A stretch of 60,003 nucleotides of DNA from T1Sed10-7 sp047921175 (GCA_047921175.1 JBLRWQ010000009.1:1-60003); one strand, 5' to 3'. Shown: positions 7,447-16,945, counted from the stretch's first letter. Numbers and translations: made by a program. The notes: generated by a model not told the origin, from the letters alone.

Positions 7447-8958
7447 GTGGCGATCTTCATCCTGCGACGGTTCATCATCTCGACCTTCACCCTGCTGCTC
7501 GCGTCCTTCGTGGTCTACGTGGGCACGGCGCTGTCGGGCGATCCGCTCGAGGATCTCTACGGGATCCAGGACGAGGGCGACGCCGCGATCCAGCAGGCGG
7601 CCCGGCGCGAGCTCCTACAGCTCGACACCCCGATCCCGCTGCGCTACCTCGGCTGGCTCGGAGCCGTCCTGCGTGGCGACTTCGGCACCAACATCCGCGG
7701 GCAGGACGTCAGTGCGCTGCTCGCAACGGCCGCCGCCGCGACGCTGAAGATGGTCATCGTGGCCACCATCCTCGCGATCGTCTTCGGGGTCATGGTCGGC
7801 ATCATCTCGGCGCTGCGTCAGTACAGCGGGTTCGACTACACGCTCACCTTCGCGGCCTTCCTCTTCTTCTCGCTCCCGGTGTTCTGGGTCGCGGTCATGC
7901 TGAAGCAGTACGCAGCCATCGAGTTCAACAACTGGTTAGCCGATCCGACCATCTCCACGCCCGTGATCATCGCGCTCTCGGCGTTGAGCGCGGTGGCCTG
8001 GATGGGGATCCTGGGTGGCGACACCCGACGGCGCGTGACCACCATCATCGTCGGGTTCGTCACGACGGCGGCGATCCTGAGCTTCTTCTCCGCCACGCGG
8101 TGGTTCGCCGACCCCGCGTTCGGTCCGATCGTCGTGCCGGCGCTCGCGGTGATCTCCGCCTTCGCCGCAACCTTCCTCACCGCGGGCTTCCGGCACCGTC
8201 CACCACTGGTGTCCGCGGTCGTCACCGCGGGGATCGGCTACGCGTTCTACCTCGTCTCCGAGCCGATCCTCGCGGACCCGTCCGCCTGGATCATCCTCGG
8301 GCTCTACCTCACCTCCGTCGCCGTCGGGCTCGGCGTCGGCACCGCGCTCGGCGGGCTCCAGCGTCGCCAGGCCATGTCCGCCTCGGTGCTCACCGCCACG
8401 CTCGTGGGCGGGGTCATCTTCACCGACTACATGCTGCAGTCCTACGCCAGCTACGCGGCCGCGGTACGGGGACGTCCGGTCTCCACGGTCGGCTCGGTCA
8501 CACCCGGCTTCACCGGCAACTTCTGGGAGGTCGGGCTCGACTCGATCGGCCACCTGCTGCTGCCGACGATGGCGCTGCTGCTGATCTCCTTCGCGGTCTA
8601 CACGCGCTATACGCGCTCCAGCATGCTCGAGGTGATGAACCAGGACTACATCCGCACGGCCCGCGCGAAGGGCCTCACGGAGCGCACCGTCGTCATGCGA
8701 CACGGGTTCCGCAACGCGCTGATCCCCGTCACCACCCTGGTCGCCTTCGACTTCGGGGCGGTCATCGGCGGGGCGGTCATCACCGAGCAGGTCTTCGGGT
8801 GGCAGGGCATGGGCTTCCTGTTCATCAACGGCCTGAACGCCGTCGACCCCAACCCGGTCATGGCCTTCTTCGTCGTGGCCGGCGGCTCGATCGTGCTGTT
8901 CAACATGCTGGCCGACATCGCCTACGCCTACCTCGACCCGCGCATCCGCCTGTCGTGA
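7447..8958 (+). CDS. Peptide ABC transporter permease, DppB/OppB type, with internal membrane insert
   Basis: Inner-membrane permease, 503 residues, against about 310-330 for usual DppB. The GTG at 7447 has a GGAGG site at 7436-7440; the frame continues upstream through the hairpins but without conservation. The N-terminal segment (FILRRFIISTFTLLLASFVV) and the first permease helices (ATLKMVIVATILAIVFG) are normal, and the C-terminal part has the EAA-type coupling loop (EVMNQDYIRTARAKGLTERTV) and the GAVITEQVFGWQGMG block. Between them, about residues 172-345 form an insert with roughly six extra hydrophobic segments not found in the classical protein. The four genes 7447-12173 are closely spaced in one direction. 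Import of di- or oligopeptides is expected from the family. Confidence 0.88.
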   Translation: MAIFILRRFIISTFTLLLASFVVYVGTALSGDPLEDLYGIQDEGDAAIQQAARRELLQLDTPIPLRYLGWLGAVLRGDFGTNIRGQDVSALLATAAAATLKMVIVATILAIVFGVMVGIISALRQYSGFDYTLTFAAFLFFSLPVFWVAVMLKQYAAIEFNNWLADPTISTPVIIALSALSAVAWMGILGGDTRRRVTTIIVGFVTTAAILSFFSATRWFADPAFGPIVVPALAVISAFAATFLTAGFRHRPPLVSAVVTAGIGYAFYLVSEPILADPSAWIILGLYLTSVAVGLGVGTALGGLQRRQAMSASVLTATLVGGVIFTDYMLQSYASYAAAVRGRPVSTVGSVTPGFTGNFWEVGLDSIGHLLLPTMALLLISFAVYTRYTRSSMLEVMNQDYIRTARAKGLTERTVVMRHGFRNALIPVTTLVAFDFGAVIGGAVITEQVFGWQGMGFLFINGLNAVDPNPVMAFFVVAGGSIVLFNMLADIAYAYLDPRIRLS

Positions 8959-8989
8959 GCCACGACCGACGCTTCGGGAAGGACCCCGA

Positions 8990-9988
8990 ATGAGCACCGA
9001 GATCGAGCGCCCGGCCCCGCCGACCTCCGAGCCGGACACGCCGATGCAGGAGCCGGAGACCGTCGCCGACGACGGCATGGAGATCATCGCCCGCACCCAG
9101 GGCCAGTTGATCCGTCGTCGCTTCTTCCGCCACCGTGCGGCCCTGCTCGGGATGTTCACCCTCGGGGTGGTGATCGTGCTGGCCTACAGCTCGATCGGGT
9201 TCGGGCCGTACGACGGCTGGTGGGACAAGGACTACGAGCGCACCGCCGACGTGATCGACGGCGGCCGACCGACCCTGTGGGCCGACGGCTGGTTCACCCT
9301 CGGGGAGCAGCCCTTCGGGCAGGACAACGTCGGGAAGGACTACTTCGCCCTGGTCATGCGCGGCACCCAGCAATCGCTCGTGGTCGCGTTCCTCATCGGG
9401 ATCGTCGCCACGGTCGTCGGGACGCTGGTCGGCGCGGTCTCGGGGTTCTACCGGGGCTGGGTCGAGGGGGTGCTGATGCGCATCACCGACATGATGATCT
9501 CCATCCCGACCCTGATCTTCGCGGCGGTGCTCGCGGCGATCGCCGGCCGGTCGGGGATCATCGTGCTGGGCGTCGCGCTGGGTCTGGTCACCTGGACCGG
9601 GCTGGCCCGGCTGGTCCGCGGGGAGTTCCTGGCGCTGCGCGAGAAGGAGTTCGTCGAGGCGGCCCGTGCCATCGGCACGAGCCCGTGGCGGATCATCTAC
9701 AAGCACATCCTGCCGAACACCGTCGGGGTCATCATCGTGACCGCGACCCTGGCGATCGCCTCCGGCATCCTGCTCGAGACAGCCCTGTCGTTCCTGGGGC
9801 TCGGCGTGCAGCCGCCGGACGTCTCGCTCGGCAGCCTGGTCAGCCAGTACCAGACCGCGATGGTGTCACGACCCTGGCTGTTCTGGTGGCCGGGCATCTT
9901 CATCGTGATCATCGCCCTGTCGGTCAACTTCATCGGTGACGGCCTGCGTGACGCCTTCGACCCGCGCCAGACCCGGGTCCGTGACTGA
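8990..9988 (+). CDS. Peptide ABC transporter permease, DppC/OppC type
   Basis: Second membrane subunit of the importer, 332 residues, normal for the family. An N-terminal cytoplasmic stretch of about 40 residues precedes the first membrane segment (LLGMFTLGVVIVLAYSS). A long periplasmic loop contains GQDNVGKDYFALVMRGTQQSL, followed by the permease core. The EAA loop reads ALREKEFVEAARAIGTSPWRII, and the C-terminus has the LETALSFLGLGVQPP family signature. The ATG starts 31 bases after the dppB-type gene. It forms the translocation pore with that subunit and is energised by the two ATPases downstream. Confidence 0.93.
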   Translation: MSTEIERPAPPTSEPDTPMQEPETVADDGMEIIARTQGQLIRRRFFRHRAALLGMFTLGVVIVLAYSSIGFGPYDGWWDKDYERTADVIDGGRPTLWADGWFTLGEQPFGQDNVGKDYFALVMRGTQQSLVVAFLIGIVATVVGTLVGAVSGFYRGWVEGVLMRITDMMISIPTLIFAAVLAAIAGRSGIIVLGVALGLVTWTGLARLVRGEFLALREKEFVEAARAIGTSPWRIIYKHILPNTVGVIIVTATLAIASGILLETALSFLGLGVQPPDVSLGSLVSQYQTAMVSRPWLFWWPGIFIVIIALSVNFIGDGLRDAFDPRQTRVRD

Positions 9989-10029
9989 CCCGCACCGTCC
10001 GACGACCGCGACCAGCGCCCCAGGAACCC

Positions 10030-11139
10030 GTGATGACCCCTCCCGAGCAGCAGCCCCAGGCCAGTGACGTCCCGATCATCGGCACCCGGCTCGAGAACCT
10101 GGCCGGACCCACCAGCACCGAGCTCCTGCGGGTCGAGGACCTGTCCGTCAGCTTCCCGACCGATGACGGTCTGGTCCAGGCGGTGCGGGGTATCTCCTAC
10201 ACCGTGCACGAGCGCGAGGTGCTCGGCATCGTGGGCGAGTCGGGCTCCGGCAAGTCCGTGTCATCGATGGCGGTGATGGGCCTGCTGCCCCGTTCCGCGC
10301 GGATCGGAGGGAAGGTCTACTTCCGCGGGGAGGACATCCTGCGCTTCAGGGCCAAGCAGGCCCGGGCGTTGCGCGGTAGCCGGATCGCGATGGTCTTCCA
10401 GGACCCGATGACCGCGATGAACCCGGTCTACTCCGTCGGTGACCAGCTCGCCGAGGCGGTGCTCTCGCACGAGACGATCCCGCGCAAGCAGGCCTTCGCC
10501 CGCGCCGAGGAGATGCTCGCCCTGGTCGGTATCCCGAACCCCAAACAGCGGGTCCACAGCTACCCGCACGAGTTCTCCGGTGGGATGCGGCAGCGGGCGA
10601 TGATCGCCATGGCGGTCATCAACAACCCCGACATCATCATCGCGGACGAGCCGACCACCGCCCTTGACGTCACCGTCCAGGCCCAGATCCTGGAGACGCT
10701 GCTCGAGGTCAAGGACGCGGTCAACGCCGCCATCATCCTCATCACCCACGACCTCGGCGTCATCGCCGGGATGGCACACCGGGTCCTCGTGATGTACGCC
10801 GGCAAAGCCGTCGAGGTGGCCGAGACCGACGAGCTCTTCCACCGGCCGCGGATGCCCTACACCGCAGGGTTGCTCGGCTCCATCCCGTCGCTCGAGACGG
10901 TCACCGGCGAGCGACTCCGACCGATCAAGGGGACGCCGCCGTCGCTGATCAGCCTGCCCCCCGGCTGCGCCTTCGTCCCACGGTGCCCGCTGGCGACCGA
11001 GGTGTGCACCACCGAGGACCCGCCCCTGGTCGAGGTGGACGGGCCTGACCACCTCGCCGGCTGCCACCACTGGGAGCGGCTCGCGGCCACCGACGACCCG
11101 ACCGCCTTCTTCCGGGCCGAGAGCGAGCTGCGCCGATGA
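10030..11139 (+). CDS. Peptide ABC transporter ATP-binding protein, DppD/OppD type
   Basis: ATPase subunit, 369 residues. Walker A GESGSGKSV, Q-loop MVFQDPMTAMNPV, signature FSGGMRQR, Walker B IIIADEPTTALD and H-loop ITHDLGV are all intact. The C-terminal oligopeptide-ABC domain carries the Cys cluster expected of this family (CAFVPRCPLATEVC, later a GCHH ending), which may bind an Fe-S cluster. The start is GTG 10030 or the adjacent ATG 10033. Its last codons overlap the next gene by 4 bases (ATGA at 11136-11139), so the two ATPases are translationally coupled. Confidence 0.93.
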   Translation: MMTPPEQQPQASDVPIIGTRLENLAGPTSTELLRVEDLSVSFPTDDGLVQAVRGISYTVHEREVLGIVGESGSGKSVSSMAVMGLLPRSARIGGKVYFRGEDILRFRAKQARALRGSRIAMVFQDPMTAMNPVYSVGDQLAEAVLSHETIPRKQAFARAEEMLALVGIPNPKQRVHSYPHEFSGGMRQRAMIAMAVINNPDIIIADEPTTALDVTVQAQILETLLEVKDAVNAAIILITHDLGVIAGMAHRVLVMYAGKAVEVAETDELFHRPRMPYTAGLLGSIPSLETVTGERLRPIKGTPPSLISLPPGCAFVPRCPLATEVCTTEDPPLVEVDGPDHLAGCHHWERLAATDDPTAFFRAESELRR

Positions 11140-12173
11140 CCTCCCAGGACACCGCCCCCCGCACCGACACCGACGCCATCGACGGCGGCCATCTGCTCGA
11201 GGTCAACGACCTCGTCATGAACTTCCCGATCCATGGCACCGGGCTGCTGCGGCGGGTCGTCGGGCAGGTCCAGGCCGTCAGCGGCGTCAGCCTCCACGTC
11301 GATCCCGGTGAGACGCTGGGCTTGGTCGGCGAGTCCGGCTGCGGCAAGTCCACCACCGGACGCGCCATCCTCCAGTTGCACGTCCCCACCGCCGGGTCGG
11401 TCGTCTTCGACGGCAAGGAACTGACGACGCTGCCCCGACAGGAGATGCAGGCGGTCCGTCGTGACCTGCAGATCGTGTTCCAGGACCCGTACGCGTCGCT
11501 CAACCCGAAGATGCCGGTCAACGACATCGTGGCCGAGCCCCTGAAGGTCCACGGGCAGTACAGGGAGGGAGGCAAGGAGCGCGTCGCCGAACTGCTGGAA
11601 CTGGTCGGGCTCAACCCCGAACACGGCAACCGCTACCCGCACGAGTTCTCCGGTGGACAGCGGCAGCGCATCGGGATCGCCCGTGCGCTCGCCCTGCAGC
11701 CGCGGGCGCTGATCCTGGACGAGCCGGTCTCCGCGCTGGACGTGTCCGTGCAGGCCGGGGTCATCAACCTGCTGGAGGACCTGCAGGACGAGTTCGGGCT
11801 CGCGTACCTGTTCATCGCCCACGACCTGTCGGTGATCCGTCACATCTCGGACCGGGTCGCGGTGATGTACCTCGGCAAGATCGTCGAGATCGGCACCCGC
11901 GACGAGATCTACGGCTCGCCGTCCCACCCCTACACCCAGGCGCTGCTGTCGGCCGCGCCGGCCGCGAACCCGGACGTCGAGCGCGAGCGGCAGCGCATCA
12001 TCCTCACCGGTGACGTGCCGAGCCCAGCCGACCCACCGAGCGGCTGCCGGTTCCGGACACGGTGCTGGAAGGCCGAGGACATCTGCGCCACCGAGGAGCC
12101 CACGCTGGAGGACCGTGGCCAGGGCCACCCGGTCGCCTGCCACTTCGCCGAGGAGATGGCCGGCATCCTGTGA
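11136..12173 (+). CDS. Peptide ABC transporter ATP-binding protein, DppF/OppF type
   Basis: Second ATPase of the importer, 345 residues. Walker A GESGCGKST, Q-loop IVFQDPYASLNPKM, signature FSGGQRQR, Walker B LILDEPVSALD and H-loop IAHDLSV are intact. The C-terminal domain again has the Cys pattern (CRFRTRCWKAEDIC). It overlaps the upstream ATPase gene by 4 bases and is the last gene of the operon; a strong hairpin follows at 12220-12249. The pair would form a heterodimeric motor for the two permeases. Confidence 0.93.
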   Translation: MTSQDTAPRTDTDAIDGGHLLEVNDLVMNFPIHGTGLLRRVVGQVQAVSGVSLHVDPGETLGLVGESGCGKSTTGRAILQLHVPTAGSVVFDGKELTTLPRQEMQAVRRDLQIVFQDPYASLNPKMPVNDIVAEPLKVHGQYREGGKERVAELLELVGLNPEHGNRYPHEFSGGQRQRIGIARALALQPRALILDEPVSALDVSVQAGVINLLEDLQDEFGLAYLFIAHDLSVIRHISDRVAVMYLGKIVEIGTRDEIYGSPSHPYTQALLSAAPAANPDVERERQRIILTGDVPSPADPPSGCRFRTRCWKAEDICATEEPTLEDRGQGHPVACHFAEEMAGIL

Positions 12174-12219
12174 CGGGGCCGGCGGTCGCCGGACGCGGTG
12201 ACCGGCACCGTGACACGCA

Positions 12220-12249
12220 GCGGGGCGGGACCACCCGGTCCCGCCCCGC
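12220..12249. terminator. Bidirectional terminator between importer operon and tpiA
   Basis: Perfect 13-bp stem, GCGGGGCGGGACC with its complement, and an ACCC loop, midway between two converging genes (stops at 12173 and 12267). Confidence 0.8.
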
Positions 12250-12266
12250 GCTCCGTCGCGACCGCC

Positions 12267-13052
12267 TCAGCTCTCGCGCCGGTGCCCGACGATGAGCGCG
12301 AAGTCCTCGCTCGACAGGCTCGCCCCGCCGACCAGCGCGCCGTCGATGTCCGGCTGCGCCATCAGGGAACGGACGTTGCCCGGCTTGACGCTGCCGCCGT
12401 ACTGCACGCGGATCCGGTCGGCGACCTCCTGCCCGTACTGGGACGCCAGCTCCGCCCGGACCGCGGCGCACATCTCCTGCGCGTCCTCCGGTGTGGCGGT
12501 CAGGCCCGTCCCGATGGCCCAGACCGGCTCGTAGGCGACCACGACCTCCTCGGCGTCGTCGAGGCCGATGTCGATGCCCGCCAGGCTGCCGCGCAGCTGG
12601 GAGACGACCACCTCGACGGCCTGCCCGGCCTCGCGCTCCTCCTGGGTCTCCCCGACACACAGGATCGGGCGCATGCCGTGCTTGCGGATGGCCGCGACCT
12701 TGGCGTTGACGATCTCGTCGCTCTCACCGAACAGGGCGCGACGCTCGGAGTGCCCGGCGATGACGTAGCTGACGTCGAGCCGCTTGAGCATCGGCGGGCT
12801 GATCTCCCCGGTGAAGGCGCCCTCGTCCTCGGCGTGGCAGTTCTGGGCCCCGAGCGCGATCGGCAGCCGGTCCGACTGGATCAGGGTCTGGATCGAGCGT
12901 AGGGACACGAAGGGTGGACAGACCACCACCTCCTGCCCCGCGTAGTCCTGCTCCTCCAGGTGGTAGGCGAGCTTCTGGACCAGCTGGATCGCCTCCAGGT
13001 GGTCGCGGTGCATCTTCCAGTTCCCCGCCATGATGGGGGTGCGCTCAGCCAC
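12267..13052 (-). CDS. tpiA: Triosephosphate isomerase
   Basis: Glycolytic enzyme interconverting dihydroxyacetone phosphate and glyceraldehyde 3-phosphate in the cytoplasm; 261 residues, normal for actinobacteria. The N-terminal AGNWKMH carries the catalytic Lys, AGHSERR the catalytic His, AYEPVWAIGTG the catalytic Glu, and YGGSVKPGN the phosphate-binding loop. The start is GTG at 13052. It reads in the same direction as pgk and gap, but two ABC exporter genes and a terminator separate it from them, so it is probably on its own or the exporter transcript. Confidence 0.97.
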   Translation of the reverse strand: MAERTPIMAGNWKMHRDHLEAIQLVQKLAYHLEEQDYAGQEVVVCPPFVSLRSIQTLIQSDRLPIALGAQNCHAEDEGAFTGEISPPMLKRLDVSYVIAGHSERRALFGESDEIVNAKVAAIRKHGMRPILCVGETQEEREAGQAVEVVVSQLRGSLAGIDIGLDDAEEVVVAYEPVWAIGTGLTATPEDAQEMCAAVRAELASQYGQEVADRIRVQYGGSVKPGNVRSLMAQPDIDGALVGGASLSSEDFALIVGHRRES

Positions 13053-13147
13053 GTCAGGCTCCTCGTGCTCGGGATCTCGATCGGGAACGTCCGTCGTGAT
13101 CGAGCCTAGTCCTCGTGCCCGACGGGCCGGCCGGGCCGGGTGGCCAC

Positions 13148-14935
13148 TCAGCCGGTGGCGGAGGTCCCGGCCGCCCAGTCCGCATGCAGTCGCTGGTAGA
13201 CGCCGTCCTCGCGGACCAGCCGTGCGTGGGGGCCGCGCTGCACGAGCTCGCCGCGGTCGAAGACCAGCACCTCATCGGCCGCCTCCGCCGTGGACAGGCG
13301 GTGCGCCACGGTGATCGAGGTCCGACCCGCCGTCAGTCGTTCGATGGCCCGACGCAGCCGCACCTCCAACGCCGGGTCCACGGCCGAGGTGGCTTCGTCC
13401 AGGACCAGCAGGTCGGGATGCGCGATCCAGGCCCGGACCAGTGCCACGAGCTGCCGCTCCCCCGCGGACAGCCGGCCGCCGCGCTCGCCGACCTCGGTGT
13501 GGATGCCCTCCGGGAGCTCCGCCACCCAGTCCTCGAGGTCGAGCTCCCGACAGGCGGTGCGGACGTCCTCGTCGCTCGCCGAGGGGTCGCCGTAGCGGAT
13601 GTTGTCGGCCACCGTCGCGTCGAACAGGAAGCCGTCCTGCGGCACGCTGATCACGCGCGACCGCAGGCTCGCGAAGGCGACCTCGGTCAGTGGGACCCCG
13701 GAGAGCAGGATGCGCCCCTGCGTGGGGTCGAACAGCCGGGTCAGCAGCTTGACGAAGGTGCTCTTGCCGGACCCGGTCTCGCCGACGACGGCGACCCGGG
13801 TCCCCGCCGGGAGCTGGAGGTCGACCGCCCGGACGACCGGATCGCCACGGTCGCCGTCCCCGGGCTCGCCGCGCGGGTAGGCGAACCACAGGTCCTCGAC
13901 CTCGACCGCGATCGGGCCGGGCGGGATCGGGCGACCCGGTACCGGGTCCTCCACCTCGACGGGGGTGTCCAGGACGGCGAGCACCCGGCGGATGCCGGCC
14001 GCCGCGGTCTGGGCCTGGTCCAGGACCTCGACGAGCAGCTGGATCGGTTCGATGAACAGGGTGACGAGGAACAGGAAGGCGACCAGGCGCCCAGCCGTCA
14101 GCTGACCCGGCTGCAGCGCCACGCCGACGCCGATCACCAGCGCGGTCACCCCGCCGGCGAACACCTCGGCGGAGGAGAACATCGACGCCGCCAGCACCTG
14201 GGCCCGGATCTCGGAGCGACGTGCGTCCTCCAGCCGTCCGTCCACGCGCGGCAGGGTCCGGGCCTCGGCACCGTAGGCCCGGATCGTCGGCAGCCCGCTG
14301 ATCGCCTCCGACACCGCCGCGAGCGCCGCCGCGGCCTTCTCACGAACCTCGTCGTAGCGGCGTCGCAGCACCCGCTGGAACAGCACCAGCAGGCCGGCGT
14401 AGAGCGCGCCCGCACCGGCGACGAGCGCGGCCAGCAGGGGGTCATAGACGGTCATGACCGCCAGCACCAGGCTGAGCTGGGCCGTGCCGACCAGCAGCCC
14501 GACCCCGCCCCACTCGACGAACTGGGTCACCACCTCGATGTCGGAGGTGACCCGGGCCACCAGCGACCCGCGCCGTTCGCTCTGCACGTGCAGGGTGGAC
14601 AGCCGGTGGACATGCCGGAAGGTCGCGACCCGGAGCTCCGCGAGGCCGATCGCCGCCGCCCGTAGCAGCCGCCACATGGCGAAGCGGTTGGCGAGCAGCG
14701 CCAGCAGGACCGCGACCAACGCCAAGGCGCCGATGCGCAGCAGCTGCCCGCGGTCGGCCCCGCCCGTCACCACATCGGCGTCGAGCAGCTGCTGGACCGC
14801 GATCGGCACGACCAGCTGACCCACGGTGCCGAGCACCGTCAGCAGGACGGTCAGCCACAGGCCTGCCGTGAGGCTCGGGGCGGCCTGGGCGGCCCGGCGC
14901 AGGGCGGTCACGAGGCCGGCGTCGGCGCGTCTCAC
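13148..14935 (-). CDS. ABC exporter half-transporter, subunit with consensus ATPase site
   Basis: Membrane-ATPase fusion of the type IV (MsbA-like) fold, 595 residues: six-helix membrane domain in the first half, nucleotide-binding domain in the second. Walker A GETGSGKST, Walker B LLVLDEATSAVD with the catalytic Glu and H-loop VAHRLS are intact, but the signature is LSAGERQL instead of LSGGQ. The GTG overlaps the stop of the upstream subunit (GTGA at 14932-14935), so the two are made together. Complementary degeneration in the partner indicates an asymmetric heterodimer like TM287/288. The substrate (lipid, peptide or drug) cannot be deduced. Confidence 0.92.
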   Translation of the reverse strand: MRRADAGLVTALRRAAQAAPSLTAGLWLTVLLTVLGTVGQLVVPIAVQQLLDADVVTGGADRGQLLRIGALALVAVLLALLANRFAMWRLLRAAAIGLAELRVATFRHVHRLSTLHVQSERRGSLVARVTSDIEVVTQFVEWGGVGLLVGTAQLSLVLAVMTVYDPLLAALVAGAGALYAGLLVLFQRVLRRRYDEVREKAAAALAAVSEAISGLPTIRAYGAEARTLPRVDGRLEDARRSEIRAQVLAASMFSSAEVFAGGVTALVIGVGVALQPGQLTAGRLVAFLFLVTLFIEPIQLLVEVLDQAQTAAAGIRRVLAVLDTPVEVEDPVPGRPIPPGPIAVEVEDLWFAYPRGEPGDGDRGDPVVRAVDLQLPAGTRVAVVGETGSGKSTFVKLLTRLFDPTQGRILLSGVPLTEVAFASLRSRVISVPQDGFLFDATVADNIRYGDPSASDEDVRTACRELDLEDWVAELPEGIHTEVGERGGRLSAGERQLVALVRAWIAHPDLLVLDEATSAVDPALEVRLRRAIERLTAGRTSITVAHRLSTAEAADEVLVFDRGELVQRGPHARLVREDGVYQRLHADWAAGTSATG

Positions 14936-16881
14936 GCGGACCCCTCCCCCGTCGCTGGCCGGCCGGGCTCGTCCCGGCGCTCGTGGACCGGGCGGCTGGG
15001 ACCGCCGGGTGAGCCGGTCCCCTCCCGCGCCGTACCGACCGTGCGCTCCTGGCTCGCCGCCTCGGAGCGGCGGCGGTCCTCACGGCGCCGTTCCGCGTCC
15101 TGCTCGTAGGCCTCCAGCAGCCGGGCGTAGCCCGGGACCGACGCCAGCAGCTGCTCGTGGGTCCCCGTGGCCCGGATGCGACCATCCTCGACGAACACGA
15201 CCCGGTCCGCGAGCAGGATGCTGGCCCGGCGGGACGCGACGACCACGACGGTGGAGGGTTGGGCGGCCCGCTTCAGTCCCCGCAGGATGCGCGCCTCGAC
15301 CGACGGGTCCACGGCCGAGGTGGCGTCGTCGAGCACCAGCAGCCGCGGCCGGCGGACCAGCGCCCGGGCCAGGGCGAGGCGCTGGCGCTGGCCCCCGGAC
15401 AGGGTGGCGCCCCGTTCCCCGAGCGGGGTGTCGAGCCCGGCGGGCAGGGCCTCGACGAAGACCTCGGCGTTGGCCAGGCGCAGCGCATCGTGGACCGCGT
15501 CGGCGTCGACCGGTGCGCCGAGGGCCACGTTGCCGAGCACCGAGTCGTCGAACAGGAAGGTGTCCTGGGCGACGTAGGCGACCTCGGTCGGCAGGACGCC
15601 CGGCGCGAGCTCGCGCAGGTCGACACCATCCAGCGTGACGGCGCCGGCGTCCGGGTCCCACAGCCGGGCGAGCAGCAGCGCGAGGGTGGACTTGCCCGAC
15701 CCGGTCGGGCCGACGACGGCGACCGTCTCGCCCGGCTCGACCGCCAGGACGACGTCGGACAGCACCGGGCTGTCGGGTTCGTAGCCGAAGGACAGCCCTT
15801 CGGTCCGGACCCCGGCCGGGTCCGCTGCACGCGTCGGGACCACCGACCCGTGCCGGACCTCGTCGTCGTGCTCGAGGACCTCGGCGACACGGCGCCAGCC
15901 GGCGACGCTCTGGGATGCGTCCCAGAACAGGTAACCGACGAGGCGGATCGGGACCGCCAGCAGCGACAGCAGGTACGCGGTGCGCACCAGCTCCCCCGGG
16001 GAGAGCTCCCCCGCGCTGACCTCGAGCGCCCCGACCACCAGCAGGATCACCAGGCCGAACCCCGGCAGTGCGTCGGTCACCGCGCGGTAGCCGGTCCAGA
16101 TCCAGCCGACCGCCTCGAACTGCTCCTTGAGGTGCATCGCCGCGTGCTCGAAGCGCGCGGTCTCCTCGGCCGCGCGACCCAACGAGGTGACCGTCAGCGC
16201 CCCGTCGAAGCTCTCGTGGGCCACAGCGGCGACGTGCCCGCGCCGGCGTTGGACCTCCTCCATGCCTTCGAAGGTCAGCCAGGCGCCGCGCAGGTCCACG
16301 GCCACGACCAGCGCCAGCAGCACCAGCGCGATGAGCCCGAGGACGAGGTCGGTCCAGGTGATGACCGCGATGGTGGCCACGACGAGGCCCACCACGCCCG
16401 TCGCGAACGGCAGCGGACCGAGGACGAAGGTGGCCTGTCGCGTGTCGACATCGGCCGTCGAGAGCAGGTCCCCCACCCCACGGCGGTCGTAGGCACGCAG
16501 CGAGGTGCGGAACAGCGCCCGCACCAGCTCGCGGCGCAGTTCGGTCTGCGCGGTGATCTGCAGCGACGTCGCGGCGGCGCGGCGCAGCACGATCGCGATG
16601 GCCTTCCAGGCCGCCACCCCGAGCAGGAGCCACAGGAACGGCGCCAGGCGGCCCTCGATCGCCTCGCCCTCCTCCAGGACCGGCACGATGACCTGGTCGG
16701 TCGCGTCACCCACCACGAGCGCGCTGACGACGATCGCTGCGGTGAACAGCAGGGCGGCGCTGACGGCCGCGACGAAGCGCCACGGGGTGGCCCGGACCAG
16801 GCGCCGGACCAGGCGCACGGCGTGACGGACCACCAGCCCGGGGCGGGTGGTCGTGGTGAGCCGGGGTGCAGCGCTGGACAC
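14932..16881 (-). CDS. ABC exporter half-transporter, subunit with degenerate ATPase site
   Basis: First gene of the exporter pair, 649 residues, with GTG at 16881 preceded by a GGAGG site. Membrane domain, then nucleotide-binding domain with Walker A GPTGSGKST and intact signature LSGGQRQR. Walker B reads LLVLDDATSAVD, with Asp in place of the catalytic Glu, and the H-loop His is replaced (VASRRAS). The degenerate site would thus combine this subunit's Walker B and H-loop with the partner's altered signature, leaving one consensus site. A charged C-terminal tail of about 60 residues (Arg/Glu-rich) follows. It sits between pgk and tpiA, after the pgk terminator. Confidence 0.92.
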   Translation of the reverse strand: MSSAAPRLTTTTRPGLVVRHAVRLVRRLVRATPWRFVAAVSAALLFTAAIVVSALVVGDATDQVIVPVLEEGEAIEGRLAPFLWLLLGVAAWKAIAIVLRRAAATSLQITAQTELRRELVRALFRTSLRAYDRRGVGDLLSTADVDTRQATFVLGPLPFATGVVGLVVATIAVITWTDLVLGLIALVLLALVVAVDLRGAWLTFEGMEEVQRRRGHVAAVAHESFDGALTVTSLGRAAEETARFEHAAMHLKEQFEAVGWIWTGYRAVTDALPGFGLVILLVVGALEVSAGELSPGELVRTAYLLSLLAVPIRLVGYLFWDASQSVAGWRRVAEVLEHDDEVRHGSVVPTRAADPAGVRTEGLSFGYEPDSPVLSDVVLAVEPGETVAVVGPTGSGKSTLALLLARLWDPDAGAVTLDGVDLRELAPGVLPTEVAYVAQDTFLFDDSVLGNVALGAPVDADAVHDALRLANAEVFVEALPAGLDTPLGERGATLSGGQRQRLALARALVRRPRLLVLDDATSAVDPSVEARILRGLKRAAQPSTVVVVASRRASILLADRVVFVEDGRIRATGTHEQLLASVPGYARLLEAYEQDAERRREDRRRSEAASQERTVGTAREGTGSPGGPSRPVHERRDEPGRPATGEGSA

Positions 16882-16945
16882 GGACCCTCCACAGGCCGAC
16901 CTGCGACGGTACCGGCTGGCCTCGCCGGGTTCCCGCCACGACGAC

